64,000 bases of DNA from Planctomycetota bacterium (GTDB taxonomy: Bacteria > Planctomycetota > Phycisphaerae > SM23-33): the NCBI GenBank assembly GCA_022705325.1, contig JAKJER010000021.1, positions 36,090 to 100,089 of the forward strand, given 5' to 3'. Below are positions 36,687-45,804 of the stretch, piece by piece. The notes under the pieces are model-generated. The model made no database searches. It was not told where the DNA came from and saw only the letters and a list, made by a program, of their open reading frames with translations. The position numbers were made by a program, and so were the translations under genes. Numbering within the stretch: position 1 is the first letter of the stretch; each line of letters opens with the position of its first letter.

Positions 36687-37583
36687 TTACTTCGCTGGCT
36701 TCGAGCCGAGCATCAGGTCCAGGGCCTTCGCCAACCAGCCGGATTCCCACGCGTGTTTATAGCGCAGGCTGTTGTCGAAACGATGCGGCACGGCCTGGGA
36801 CTCCAGCAGGCGGTGGAAGCTCTCGGTATGCGGACCGAAATTGTCGTACCCGAGGATGGTCAGCCGCACGGGCTTGCCCGCGAACTGCCCGGCCTGCTTC
36901 TCGACGAGATTGGCCGGCGCGTAGGGTGCGGCCTGCGCGGGCGTGCCGAAGTGTTCGGCGCTGCCGTACTTGAGGTTGTCTTCCTTCATCATCAGCGGCG
37001 CGTCCCAGCTACAGGCGGCGCCGAAGAAATCGGGATGTCGCAGCAGCAGACTTACCGCCCCCCAGCCGGACTTGCTGAAACCGATCAGCAGGCGGTCGGC
37101 AGGGGCCTTGCCGACGGGGTAGCGGCTCTCGATCAGCGGCACGATCACCTTCAGAAGGTACTGGTCGTGGCGGATCCGCGGGTTGGTGGCGTGGCTGCCG
37201 TACCATGGAACGGTGTCGAACTCCATGCTCACGCAGATCAAGCCGTGGGCATTCTGCGCGTTGATTCGGCGAACGGCAGCCAGGCCGTTGCCCCAGGGCG
37301 GCTTGGCCGCCCACTCCCCGCCGACTGGCAACACGTACAACACGGGGTACTTCCGCCCCGGCTCCACCTTATCCGGGAGCAGCACGTCCAGGCGGTTGGC
37401 CCGCCCGGTGAAAGGGCTGGTAATCGTATACACGTCCAGGCCGTGTTCCTGGTCGCGCGTGGGCCCCTTGACGGTGACGTCGTCTGCCTGCTGCGAGGGC
37501 GACGCCGCAGGCGCGACAGCGACGGCAACGGCCAGGGCGATCGAGACGGGGAGAAACCTGGAAGTCAGGGATACTCTGCGCAT
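36687..37583 (-). CDS. Exported esterase-like alpha/beta hydrolase
   Basis: 298 residues with a signal peptide (about 1-28). The alpha/beta-hydrolase core has 'VLYVLPVGGE' (oxyanion side) and the nucleophile elbow GFSKSG with Ser170. The C-terminal 'RYKHAWESGW' supplies the candidate His. It resembles the putative esterase/feruloyl-esterase D family, so deacylation of a polysaccharide is plausible. It is 88 bases upstream of the mini PAS-Fis gene in the same direction and divergent from the DUF4956 gene. Confidence 0.82.
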   Translation of the reverse strand: MRRVSLTSRFLPVSIALAVAVAVAPAASPSQQADDVTVKGPTRDQEHGLDVYTITSPFTGRANRLDVLLPDKVEPGRKYPVLYVLPVGGEWAAKPPWGNGLAAVRRINAQNAHGLICVSMEFDTVPWYGSHATNPRIRHDQYLLKVIVPLIESRYPVGKAPADRLLIGFSKSGWGAVSLLLRHPDFFGAACSWDAPLMMKEDNLKYGSAEHFGTPAQAAPYAPANLVEKQAGQFAGKPVRLTILGYDNFGPHTESFHRLLESQAVPHRFDNSLRYKHAWESGWLAKALDLMLGSKPAK

Positions 37584-37786
37584 GTCGGCTCCTGCGGGAG
37601 ATCGTCAGACAAGTGAGGGCGGCCGCCCGAGCCGGTCGGTTCCTCACCTTGTCAAAGGCATCGTACCTCCCCGCCGGTCGAGGGGTCAAGTCGCACCGGG
37701 CCGGGCCGTCGCCTGGGGTGCTTTCGTTTCGCTCCGCGCGACAGATCCCCCTGCCTTGCCGATCTTGCAGGCAACTTGAGGCGGGC

Positions 37787-37815
37787 TTGAGCCAAGCGGC
37801 AACAGGGTGTATAGT
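37787..37815 (+). promoter_or_regulatory. Sigma-70 promoter for the DUF4956-VTC-CotH genes
   Basis: TTGAGC (37787-37792), 17 bases, TATAGT (37810-37815). The start site would be near 37822, giving a leader of about 150 bases before GTG 37972. The 388-base gap between the esterase and DUF4956 genes holds no other convincing gene. Confidence 0.55.
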
Positions 37816-37971
37816 CATCCGCGGCGTAATCCAGAGGAATGCGGTTGCGGCTCGGCCTGCGCCGCTGCCCGGCCAATGGGAAGGTTGGGCGTGTTTCCTG
37901 ACAAGACCGGACATGGCCGGCGCTTCGGGCGGCGGCGTGTCCAATGGACCCAATGGTCCTGCGAGGTCAAC

Positions 37972-38661
37972 GTGGAGCAGCTTAAACTGTTTTTCAACAG
38001 CCTTCGTTATGACGCCGCGTTGCGCGACGTGGCGACGCTTCTGGGCTATGCGGTGGTGGGCGGGTTGCTGGGGCTGTACGTGCGGGCGATCTTCCGCCGC
38101 TTCGCCTCGACCCTCTCCAACCGCGACACCTTCAGCGCCAACTTCCCGCTCCTGGTCGTGATCACCATTCTGGTGATCTACGTGGTCAAGAGCTCGTTGG
38201 CCCTGTCGCTGGGACTGGTGGGCGCGCTGTCGATCGTCCGCTTTCGGGCGGCGATCAAGGAGCCCGAGGAGATCATCTACCTCTTCGCCTGCATCGCCGT
38301 CGGGCTGGGCCTGGGGGCGGAGTACCTGGGCATCACGCTGGCGGGCACGGCCGTCTTCAGCCTGTTCGTGTTCGTGACGCACTTCGTGCGGCGCAAGAGC
38401 CGCGAGCACACCATGTTGCTGACCATCGCCGGGCCACGCTCGGAGTTCTTCGACGGCGACGCCGAGCGGATCACCGGCCTGGTGGCCCAGGCGGTCGGGC
38501 CGTTCACGCTCCAGCGGCTGGAGACCGACGGCGAGCTGGTGCAGTTCCGCGCGGTGGTGGCGCCCGACGACGTCGCCCACGTGGGGCGGATGATCGGCTC
38601 GCTCCAGAAGCAGCTCCCGGCCTGCCGGGTTTCCTACGTCAATCTCGAGAACCTGCTGTGA
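37972..38661 (+). CDS. DUF4956 membrane protein
   Basis: 229 residues from GTG 37972 (GAGG five bases upstream; the upstream frame is not protein-like). Four helices: about 22-40, 57-75, 100-118 and 123-143, with the conserved 'LSIVRFRAAIKEPEEIIYLF' between the second and third. A soluble C-terminal domain of about 80 residues follows. DUF4956 is regularly found with VTC-domain polyphosphate polymerases and CotH kinases, exactly as here, suggesting a membrane-associated polyphosphate or phosphotransfer system. Its stop overlaps the next start (GTGA). Confidence 0.9.
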   Translation: MEQLKLFFNSLRYDAALRDVATLLGYAVVGGLLGLYVRAIFRRFASTLSNRDTFSANFPLLVVITILVIYVVKSSLALSLGLVGALSIVRFRAAIKEPEEIIYLFACIAVGLGLGAEYLGITLAGTAVFSLFVFVTHFVRRKSREHTMLLTIAGPRSEFFDGDAERITGLVAQAVGPFTLQRLETDGELVQFRAVVAPDDVAHVGRMIGSLQKQLPACRVSYVNLENLL

Positions 38662-39440
38662 CTTCACTGGCCCGCGACAGCCTGGGCGGCGTCAGCCAGG
38701 CGCTCGTGTTGACGCCGATGCACGATGCCGCCCGCGGCGACGACGCCGTTACCGCCTCGCGCCGCGAGATGAAATTCGCCTTCGCCGAAGGCGAGGTCGG
38801 GCGCCTGCACACCGTGCTGGAACTCAACGCTCAGGAGGTCCGGTTCGGCCCCGGGAACCTGTCGCACGTCCACAGCATCTATTTCGACGACGATCGCCTG
38901 GGCAGTTGCCGTGAGTCGCTGGACGGCGTCTCGCGGCGGACGAAGGTCCGCCTGCGGTGGTACGACCAGCCGATGGCCAGCGAGACGGTGTTCTTCGAAC
39001 TCAAGCATCGCCGCGGCTACAACGTCAGCAAGCGCCGCGTGCCGTTGCGGCTGGGCCGGCCGCTGGAGTCCATCCCGTACCAGGAGCTGGCGGACCGCCT
39101 GCTGGACGTGCTGGACGAGGAGTGTGCGTTCTGGCTGCGCACCCGCCGCCAGCCGGTCGTGCTGGTGAGCTACAAGCGGCGCCACTTTCGCGACCCGCTC
39201 AGCGGGGTCCGCCTCACCCTGGACTGGGATCTGACCTGCTGCGAACAGCTCGGCCTGGCCCGGCCGTCCACGCGGTTCCCCCGGGGCATTCGCTCCATGA
39301 CGCTGGTCGAGGCCAAGGCCGGCGAGGTCGACGAGGCCCGCGTACGGGGGCTGCTGTTTCCCCTGCGCCCGCGCCTGACGCGCAACAGCAAATACGTCCA
39401 GTGCTGCATGAGCCTGGGCTGGCGGACGATTCAGGACTGA
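38658..39440 (+). CDS. VTC-domain polyphosphate polymerase-like protein
   Basis: 260 residues from GTG 38658, overlapping the DUF4956 stop by four bases. The VTC domain is a triphosphate-tunnel fold; visible elements are 'REMKFAFAE' (start strand), 'SIYFDDDRLGSCRESLDG', 'KVRLRWYD', 'FFELKHRRGYNVSKRRV', 'VSYKRRHF' and 'MTLVEAKAG', alternating basic and acidic strands that line the tunnel. In yeast Vtc4 the domain makes polyphosphate from ATP. Cytoplasmic face of the DUF4956 complex is likely. Confidence 0.88.
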   Translation: MTSLARDSLGGVSQALVLTPMHDAARGDDAVTASRREMKFAFAEGEVGRLHTVLELNAQEVRFGPGNLSHVHSIYFDDDRLGSCRESLDGVSRRTKVRLRWYDQPMASETVFFELKHRRGYNVSKRRVPLRLGRPLESIPYQELADRLLDVLDEECAFWLRTRRQPVVLVSYKRRHFRDPLSGVRLTLDWDLTCCEQLGLARPSTRFPRGIRSMTLVEAKAGEVDEARVRGLLFPLRPRLTRNSKYVQCCMSLGWRTIQD

Positions 39441-39445
39441 CGCAC

Positions 39446-40729
39446 GTGCATGTGATCTCGCGCTATGCCGGATGGATCAGCCTGCCGCTTCTGGCGGCCG
39501 GGGCGGCGTTCTGGCTGGGCCTGGCCGGCCGGTCGCCCGCCCACAGCGGACTGCTGCCCGCCGATCCGAAGCTGCGCCGCACGCTCAAGCTGTTCGACAT
39601 GGCCGCCTTCGCCGGCAGCCGCCCCGCCGGGGCCCCCCGGCTGGACCATCACGGCTTGCACATCGACATCTCCATGGACCCGCAGCGCCTGGAACTCATG
39701 CGGGTGCGCGACAACCGCCGGTACTTCAAGGTCCGAACGTCGGACGTGGCCTTGAGTTTCGACGGCGAGTCGCCCATGCCCGCCACGCTGGTGCTGCGGG
39801 GGGCCAGCACGCTCAAATCGAGCGACAAGATGAACTTCAACATCGAGTTGCTCCGCCGGCTGGAACTGGGGCCCGGCCTGCGATTCAAGCAGTTCTACCT
39901 CATCGCCATGGCCCAGGACCCGCACGAAATCGCCACGTGCTTCGGCTATCGCGTCCTGGGCGACATGGGACTGTTCTTCTGTCACTACCAGTACGTGCGA
40001 GTCTCGATCAACGACCAGCCGGAAGGCATGTACTTGCTGGTCGAACCGCCCGCCAAGGCCATCCGGCGGTGCGTCAACGGCGTGGTCGCCGTCCACCGCC
40101 GCCAGAAACCCAACATCTACGAGACGTACTGGACCGACGGACGCTACAACGCCACTGCCAGCCTGCGGGCCTTTCAGACGCTCAACCTCAGCAACCGCCT
40201 CGACGACGCGGCCGCACAGTATGCCCGCGTGCTGGACCTGGACTCCTATCTGGGCTGGGCGGCGGTCAACAGCATCGTGCTCAACAACGACACGCTGGAC
40301 GAGGTGTACCTGTACGAGCGTCGCCAGGCGGGAAAGGAAACCCAACCGGCGCCGCTGGCGGTGATGGGCTGGGACTGCGACGACCTGGCCGCACGCGCGC
40401 CGCTCCCCAAGACGCTGAACGACCCGCTGCTGTACTCCTGCATGGATCGCTTCGACCAGGTCATCCAGCGCGAGGGCGACCTGTACGATCGGTATCGCCG
40501 GACCCTGGCCCGTCTGCTCCGCGAGCGCCTGACGCCGTCGTACCTGATGCAGACGCTCGACAGCGTGCAGCGGCTGCGCGACAGCCTGGACGATGGCCTG
40601 CCCGCCGACGTCCAGCAGCGACGCCGCCAGGAGCGCCAGGCCGAGGCCCATCGCATCCGCGAACTGCTGGTCGCCCGCCATGTGGAACTGCTGGAGCGGG
40701 TGAAAGACGTCCCCCTGCCCGCGCCATAG
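39446..40729 (+). CDS. CotH kinase family protein
   Basis: 427 residues from GTG 39446 (AGGA nine bases upstream; GTG 39452 is also possible). An N-terminal helix (about 7-27) may anchor or export it. The CotH kinase-like core has 'LVLRGASTLKSSDKMNFNIEL', 'GMYLLVEPPAKAI' and 'LAVMGWDCDDL', where the Asp residues resemble the catalytic/metal positions of CotH-type protein kinases. It completes the DUF4956-VTC-CotH trio. The target is unknown. Confidence 0.87.
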   Translation: MHVISRYAGWISLPLLAAGAAFWLGLAGRSPAHSGLLPADPKLRRTLKLFDMAAFAGSRPAGAPRLDHHGLHIDISMDPQRLELMRVRDNRRYFKVRTSDVALSFDGESPMPATLVLRGASTLKSSDKMNFNIELLRRLELGPGLRFKQFYLIAMAQDPHEIATCFGYRVLGDMGLFFCHYQYVRVSINDQPEGMYLLVEPPAKAIRRCVNGVVAVHRRQKPNIYETYWTDGRYNATASLRAFQTLNLSNRLDDAAAQYARVLDLDSYLGWAAVNSIVLNNDTLDEVYLYERRQAGKETQPAPLAVMGWDCDDLAARAPLPKTLNDPLLYSCMDRFDQVIQREGDLYDRYRRTLARLLRERLTPSYLMQTLDSVQRLRDSLDDGLPADVQQRRRQERQAEAHRIRELLVARHVELLERVKDVPLPAP

Positions 40730-40792
40730 CCCGAGACCCGTCGCAGGGCACGGCCTATGGACGGACCCGCCCGGGCAAGGTAAAAAGGGGGC

Positions 40793-41752
40793 ATGGATGC
40801 TCCGCCGACATGTTCGCCGCCCTCGCCGCCGGTCGGGGTTGCCAAGCCCGCGCCGAGGCGAAAGTCCCTGTTACGCCGCCTGCCCATGAGCATCCTGCGG
40901 GTGGCGGTGCTGGCCTATCTGGGGTTTACCGTCTTGCTCTACTTCTTCCAGTCCAAATTCGTCTATCACCCGCTGGCCGAGATCCGCAACACGCCGACCG
41001 ACTACGGCATGAAGTTCGAGGACGTCCAGCTCACCACCTCGGACGGCCTGTCGTTGCACGGATGGTACGTGCCCGCCGCCGACTCCCGCGGCGTGGTCCT
41101 GTTCTGCCACGGCAACGCGGGGAACATCTCCCACCGCCTGGACTCGCTGTTCCTGTGGCGCGGGCTGGGGATGGACGTGCTGATCTTCGACTACCGCGGC
41201 TACGGCAAGAGCCAGGGCAAGCCCACCGAGCAGGGCACGCACATGGACGCCCGGGCGGCCTGGGACTACCTGGTCAACCAGCGGCAGGTCCCGCCCGGGC
41301 GGATCATCATCTATGGACGTTCGCTGGGCGGCGCGATGGCTGCCCCGCTGGCAGCCGAGGTCCACCCCCGGGCGCTGATCCTGGAGTCCACCTTCACCTC
41401 CATCCCGGACCTCGGCAGCGACCTGTACTGGTTCCTGCCGGTGCGGTGGCTGGCCCGCTTTCAGTACAACACGCTGGAGGCGGTGCCCAAGGTCCGCTGC
41501 CCGCTGCTGGTGGTGCACAGCCGAGAGGACAACCTGATCCCGTTCTCTCACGGGCAGCGGCTGTTCGAGGCTGCGACCGCCCCCAAGACCTTCCACGCCA
41601 TGCGAGGCGGGCACAACGAGGGGTGGATTCTCAGCATGCACGAGGGCTACCGTGACGCGCTGAAGCGGTTCTGCGCCGAGTGCCAGGCCCCGCAGTCGGC
41701 CAAGACAGGACCTGCGACTTCACCTGATCCCCAGGCCGGAGAACAGCCATGA
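40793..41752 (+). CDS. Membrane-anchored alpha/beta hydrolase (ABHD13/BEM46-like)
   Basis: 319 residues. One N-terminal helix (34-52), then 'LHGWYVPAADSRGVVLFCHG', the nucleophile elbow YGRSLGG with Ser177, 'VHSREDNLIPF' with the candidate Asp, and 'MRGGHNEGW' with the candidate His. This family hydrolyses esters or acyl-phosphate-like substrates; the true substrate is unknown. The stop overlaps the sulfatase start (ATGA), so the two are translated together. Confidence 0.9.
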   Translation: MDAPPTCSPPSPPVGVAKPAPRRKSLLRRLPMSILRVAVLAYLGFTVLLYFFQSKFVYHPLAEIRNTPTDYGMKFEDVQLTTSDGLSLHGWYVPAADSRGVVLFCHGNAGNISHRLDSLFLWRGLGMDVLIFDYRGYGKSQGKPTEQGTHMDARAAWDYLVNQRQVPPGRIIIYGRSLGGAMAAPLAAEVHPRALILESTFTSIPDLGSDLYWFLPVRWLARFQYNTLEAVPKVRCPLLVVHSREDNLIPFSHGQRLFEAATAPKTFHAMRGGHNEGWILSMHEGYRDALKRFCAECQAPQSAKTGPATSPDPQAGEQP

Positions 41753-43131
41753 GAACCTTCTCTCGTCGCGAACTGCTGGCCCGCGCCGCCGCGGGTGCGG
41801 GGGTGCTGCCGCTGGCGACGCTGACCGCCGCCCCGCCCGTCAAGCGCCGCCCGAACATCGTGATGATCCTCTCCGACGACCAGGGCTACGGCGACCTGGG
41901 CTGCTATGGCGCGAAAGACCTCCGCACGCCGGTGACCGACCGCCTGGCCGACCAGGGCGTGCGGTTCACGCAGTACTACGCCGCCGCCCCCGAGTGCTCG
42001 CCCACGCGGACCGCCCTGCTGACCGGGCGATACCTCCAGCGCGTGGGCGGGCTGGAATGCGCCATCGGCGTGGGCAACGTCGGCCGCTACGACGACGCCA
42101 TCCGCCTGGCCGGCCGGCACGATCTGGGCCTGCCCAGCGAGTTGGCCACCCTGCCGCGGGCGCTGAGGGCGGCTGGGTACGCGACGGCCGTCTACGGCAA
42201 GTGGCACCTGGGTTACGAGGAGAAGTTCCGCCCCAGCCGCTGCGGGTTCGACCAGTTCGTCGGCGTGCTGGGAGGCAACTGCGACTACTTCCACCACTGC
42301 GAGAACGACGGCCTGCACGTGCTCTACGAAGACGACAAGCCGCTCCACCGCGAAGGAACGTACCTGACCGACCTGATCGCCGACCAGGCCGCCGGTTTCC
42401 TCAAGCCTCAGAAGGGCGACAAGCCGTTCTTCCTGTACGTGCCCTTCACCGCCCCGCACAGCCCCTACCAGGGCCCCGGCGACCGCCGCCCGCAACGGCT
42501 GGGCGAGCAGGAGTGGGAGAAGGGCACGCGGGCCAAGTACGTCGAGATGGTCGAGCACCTCGACGCGTGCGTGGGGCGGATCCTCGCCGCACTGGAGGCC
42601 AGCGGCCAGGCCGACAATACGCTGGTAATCTTCGCCAGCGACAACGGGGGCAACAAGATGGGCTCCAACGTCCCCTTCGCCGGGCACAAGAGCGGGCTGT
42701 ACGAGGGCGGCATCCGCGTGCCGTGCATCGCCCGCTGGCCGGGTATTCTGCCGGCGGGCCGGACCAGCAGCCAGCCGAGCATCACCATGGATCTGACCGC
42801 CTCCATGCTGGCCGCCGCCGGGGCGATCGCCCCGCCCGAGCTGCCCCTGGAGGGCGTCGACATCCTCGACCACGTGCGATCCGCCGCCACCGACCGCGCC
42901 CGCACGCTCTTCTGGCGGGCCCGTCGCGGCCAGCGAACCTGGCGGGCGGTGCGCGACGGCAACCTCAAGTACCTCACCCGACAGGACGGAGACAAGATCG
43001 AGCAGCACCTGTTCGACCTGGCCGCCGACCCAGCCGAGAAGACCGACCTGCTCGCCGATCGCCCCGCCGACGCCGACCGCCTGCGCAGCCTGCTGACCAA
43101 GTGGGAACAAGAGGCCAAGCCGAGGCGGTAA
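41749..43131 (+). CDS. Sulfatase, Tat-exported, with CSPTR motif
   Basis: 460 residues. A Tat-type signal (MRTFSRRELLARAAAGAGVL) is followed by the metal-binding 'VMILSDDQGYGDLGCYG' and the active-site motif CSPTR at 83-87 (Cys83 predicted formylglycine), a common planctomycete variant of CxPSR. 'SDNGGNKMGSN' and a late 'QHLFDLAADPAEKTDL' complete the family pattern. Third sulfatase of the window. Translationally coupled to the upstream hydrolase. Confidence 0.94.
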   Translation: MRTFSRRELLARAAAGAGVLPLATLTAAPPVKRRPNIVMILSDDQGYGDLGCYGAKDLRTPVTDRLADQGVRFTQYYAAAPECSPTRTALLTGRYLQRVGGLECAIGVGNVGRYDDAIRLAGRHDLGLPSELATLPRALRAAGYATAVYGKWHLGYEEKFRPSRCGFDQFVGVLGGNCDYFHHCENDGLHVLYEDDKPLHREGTYLTDLIADQAAGFLKPQKGDKPFFLYVPFTAPHSPYQGPGDRRPQRLGEQEWEKGTRAKYVEMVEHLDACVGRILAALEASGQADNTLVIFASDNGGNKMGSNVPFAGHKSGLYEGGIRVPCIARWPGILPAGRTSSQPSITMDLTASMLAAAGAIAPPELPLEGVDILDHVRSAATDRARTLFWRARRGQRTWRAVRDGNLKYLTRQDGDKIEQHLFDLAADPAEKTDLLADRPADADRLRSLLTKWEQEAKPRR

Positions 43132-43164
43132 TTCCAGTTCCGTCTAAAGGAACGCGGAGGGGAC

Positions 43165-43214
43165 AAAAAACGGGAAGCATGGGAGCAGCGCCTGCTTTCT
43201 CCCATGCTTCCCGT
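43165..43214 (-). terminator. Intrinsic terminator for the Gfo/Idh/MocA gene
   Basis: ACGGGAAGCATGGGAG (43170-43185) pairs perfectly with CTCCCATGCTTCCCGT (43199-43214), a 16-bp stem with a 13-base loop. On the minus strand it is followed by TTTTTTGTCC, a proper U-tract. It also sits after the plus-strand sulfatase and may stop that transcript. Confidence 0.85.
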
Positions 43215-43236
43215 GTTCTCAGATCTCAGATCGTCA

Positions 43237-43257
43237 ACCTGCCTGCGGCAGGCAGGT
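43237..43257. repeat. Near-perfect palindrome of CCTGC/GCAGG units
   Basis: ACCTGCCTGC, one central G, GCAGGCAGGT: ten-base arms, perfectly complementary. Palindromes of this CCTGCCTGC-GGCAGGCAGG form occur as dispersed short repeats in many bacterial genomes; only one copy is in this window. Confidence 0.55.
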
Positions 43258-43274
43258 CGCAAGCCGTCAATCGC

Positions 43275-44708
43275 CTATACCTGGTCCGGGATGACGTACG
43301 GCGAGCGGTAGGTTTCGCGGACGAGCTTGTTGGCCTGATCGGCGAATTCGCCGGTGAACTGTTCCTTGGCGGAGTCCATGGTCAGCCAGGGGCCCAGTGT
43401 CAGCGGGGTCTTGGTGAAATCGACCTCGTTGCTCTTGAGGTGCTCGGTGATCCGGCCGAGGCTTTCGCAGGCTTCCTTGTTGGCCTTGATGGCCTCCGTG
43501 CAGGCGTCGTTTCCGGCGGCCTTGCCCACGCGGTGGGAGATGTTGCCCATGTGGGCCAGAGCGGCTGACAGGTGGCCTTCGTTGGCGTCGCTGTGGAGCG
43601 TCTCGCCCTTGCGGGAGCGGACGGCATCGATGAAGTTCTTGTGGTGGTTTCCGCCGGCGTCGCCCTTGTACTGCTTGATCCTCTCGCCCTTGTTGTCGTA
43701 GGTCCACCCGCCGCCGCGCCCGCCCGCGAAGTAGCCGCCCTCGCACTCGACGACCACGCCCACGCGGACACCCTTGTAGGCGTCCTCGGCCGACTGGCCC
43801 TTCTTGCGCCCGAGGTTGCGCACCTCGAAGAGGATGGGCACGTCGCCGTAATCCAGCACGACGAGTTGCGTGTTGGCCGTCTCGCCGTCGTCGTTCCAGC
43901 AGAACCGCCCGCCAATGCTGATGACGCGCGGGGGCAGGTCCTTCTTGCCCACGACCCAGCGGCACAGGTCGGTCTCGTGCGGGCCCTGGTTCCCGATGTC
44001 GCCGTTGCCCGTCGCCCACACCCAGTGCCAGTCGTACTGGAGCTTCTTGCGCGTCAGCGGGGTCATCTCCCGCGGGCCCGACCACAGGTCGTAGTCCACG
44101 TTGGGCGGGATCGGCTGCGGGCCGTCCACCTTGCCGATCGAGCCGCGGTTGCGGTAGCAGAAGCCGCGGACCATCTTGATCTTGCCGAGTTGCCCGCTCT
44201 GGATGAACTCGAAGGCCGGGCGCAGGCCCACGTCGCTGCGGTTCTGCGTGCCGGTCTGGACGATCCGCTTATACTTGGTCATGGCCTCGACGACCTTGCG
44301 CCCCTCCCAGATGGAGTGGCTGAGCGGCTTCTCGCAGTAGACGTCCTTGCCGGCCTGGCAGGCCCAGACGGTGGCCAGGGCGTGCCAGTGGTTGCAGGTG
44401 GAGACGACCACGGCGTCGACGGACTTGTCCTCCAGCAGCTTGCGGAGGTCGGTGTAGGCCTTGGCCTTGGGAGCGCCCTTCTGGGCGGATGCCAAAGCGC
44501 CCTTGTCGGGGTCGCACAGGCCGACGACCTCCACGCCGGGCAGGCCGGAGAACCATTTGACCGAGTGCCGGCCTCGCCCGCCCAGGCCGATGAAGCCCAC
44601 GCGGACGGTGTCGTTCGCGCCCAGCACGTTGCGCACGGGCCAGGCCAAGGCCGCCGCCCCGGCCGCACCCGCCGTTGTTTTCAGGAAACCACGCCGTGAA
44701 ATCGTCAT
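43275..44708 (-). CDS. Gfo/Idh/MocA oxidoreductase, Tat-exported
   Basis: 477 residues from ATG 44708 (GGAG seven bases upstream). Tat signal MTISRRGFLKTTAGAAGAAA. NAD(P)-binding fingerprint GFIGLGGRGRHSV (38-50), 'STCNHWHALAT', and the family EKP motif at 126-128 (YCEKPLSHS) with the catalytic Lys127. A C-terminal beta-sheet domain contains 'GPHETDLCRWV'. These exported enzymes are numerous in planctomycetes and are thought to oxidise sugars, with a tightly bound cofactor folded before export. Monocistronic, with a strong terminator. Confidence 0.93.
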   Translation of the reverse strand: MTISRRGFLKTTAGAAGAAALAWPVRNVLGANDTVRVGFIGLGGRGRHSVKWFSGLPGVEVVGLCDPDKGALASAQKGAPKAKAYTDLRKLLEDKSVDAVVVSTCNHWHALATVWACQAGKDVYCEKPLSHSIWEGRKVVEAMTKYKRIVQTGTQNRSDVGLRPAFEFIQSGQLGKIKMVRGFCYRNRGSIGKVDGPQPIPPNVDYDLWSGPREMTPLTRKKLQYDWHWVWATGNGDIGNQGPHETDLCRWVVGKKDLPPRVISIGGRFCWNDDGETANTQLVVLDYGDVPILFEVRNLGRKKGQSAEDAYKGVRVGVVVECEGGYFAGGRGGGWTYDNKGERIKQYKGDAGGNHHKNFIDAVRSRKGETLHSDANEGHLSAALAHMGNISHRVGKAAGNDACTEAIKANKEACESLGRITEHLKSNEVDFTKTPLTLGPWLTMDSAKEQFTGEFADQANKLVRETYRSPYVIPDQV

Positions 44709-44870
44709 CAAGTCACTCCTTCGGGCTAGGGAAGTCCAAGTCACAACCAGCACGGATTAACGCACGCAACCGGACCATTGTCCGGCGGCCATTGACAATT
44801 TCGCAGGAACCCCTGCCTGGATCAGTGAACTGGCGGGCCTGGTCGCTTCAGCGATGCAGGACCTTGACTG

Positions 44871-45365
44871 TCAGTACTGGTTGAGTTCCTTGAGAAACCC
44901 CAGCAGCACGGGCTTGGGGATGTCCGCCAGGGCGTCCTCGGTGACCTTGCCGGACTGGAAGTCGCGGATGGCCTGGCGCCCCGCGGGCCCGAAGGTCCTG
45001 AGCTTGTCGGCATGCATGCGGGCCCGGTCGAGCTTGCCGGCGAACATGTCCAGGCAGTAGTTGACCACGAAGTGGTGCAGGTCGTCGCTCTGGACGTCGT
45101 CGCGCTGTTCCAGCGGGGGCTCGTCGCTGCCGCGCTGCTCCGCGATGAGGTCGTGCTCGGCCTGGCGGAGGGCCTCGATCTCGGCTTTGCGCTTGCGCTC
45201 CTCGTCCTCGTCGATGGGGGCCAGGTCCAGCACGTCCTCGTCGCTGACCGGGGCGGGAATGTAACTGCTTTGCCCGCAGTAGGGGCACTTGCCCCGCTTG
45301 CCGGCCGCCTGGTCCGGCGCGTTGACCTCGCGATGACAATGCTCACAACTGAACTTGATCGACAT
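44871..45365 (-). CDS. Zinc-ribbon protein of unknown function
   Basis: 164 residues from ATG 45365. The start overlaps nothing but lies two bases after the YjbQ stop, with GGAG inside that gene's end. N-terminal ribbon CEHC...CPYC (about residues 7-31), then an acidic linker, a charged coiled coil (about 55-80) and a C-terminal helical domain. The layout resembles planctomycete cytosolic zinc-ribbon adaptor proteins; no enzymatic motif. Last gene of a four-gene operon. Confidence 0.78.
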   Translation of the reverse strand: MSIKFSCEHCHREVNAPDQAAGKRGKCPYCGQSSYIPAPVSDEDVLDLAPIDEDEERKRKAEIEALRQAEHDLIAEQRGSDEPPLEQRDDVQSDDLHHFVVNYCLDMFAGKLDRARMHADKLRTFGPAGRQAIRDFQSGKVTEDALADIPKPVLLGFLKELNQY

Positions 45366-45367
45366 GT

Positions 45368-45781
45368 TCACTCTCCCATGGCCTTGATCACCAGTCGTTT
45401 GGGTCGGCGTCCGTCGAACTCGGCGTAGTATACCTGCTGCCAGGGGCCCAGGTCGAGCCGTCCTCCGGTGATGGGCAGGATCACCTGGTGATGGACCAGC
45501 AGGTTCTTGAGGTGGGCGTCGCCGTTGGTCTCGCCCGTGCGGTGATGGCGATAGTCGTCGCGGTAGGGGGCGAGCTGCTCCAACCAGTCGTCGATGTCCG
45601 CCAACAGGCCCGTTTCGGCGTCGTTGACGAACACCCCGGCCGTGATGTGCATGGCCGAGACGAGCACCATGCCTTCGGCGATGCCGGAGCGGGCGACGAC
45701 GGCCTGGACCTCATCGGTGATGTTGACGTATTCGCGCTGCCTGCGGGTGTTGAACGTGAGGTAATGGGTGGTAGCTTTCAT
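45368..45781 (-). CDS. YjbQ/UPF0047 family protein (secondary thiamine-phosphate synthase)
   Basis: 137 residues from ATG 45781 (GGAG eight bases upstream). Family motifs 'GMVLVSAMHITAGVFVNDAE', 'HHRTGETNGDAHLKNLLVHH' and 'LDLGPWQQVYYAEFDGRRPK' with clustered His/Asp residues around a metal site. Some members have weak thiamine-phosphate synthase activity; the physiological role is uncertain. Cytoplasmic. Confidence 0.92.
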   Translation of the reverse strand: MKATTHYLTFNTRRQREYVNITDEVQAVVARSGIAEGMVLVSAMHITAGVFVNDAETGLLADIDDWLEQLAPYRDDYRHHRTGETNGDAHLKNLLVHHQVILPITGGRLDLGPWQQVYYAEFDGRRPKRLVIKAMGE

Positions 45782-45804
45782 GCGTTGCTCTCCGCTTTCA
45801 GCGA

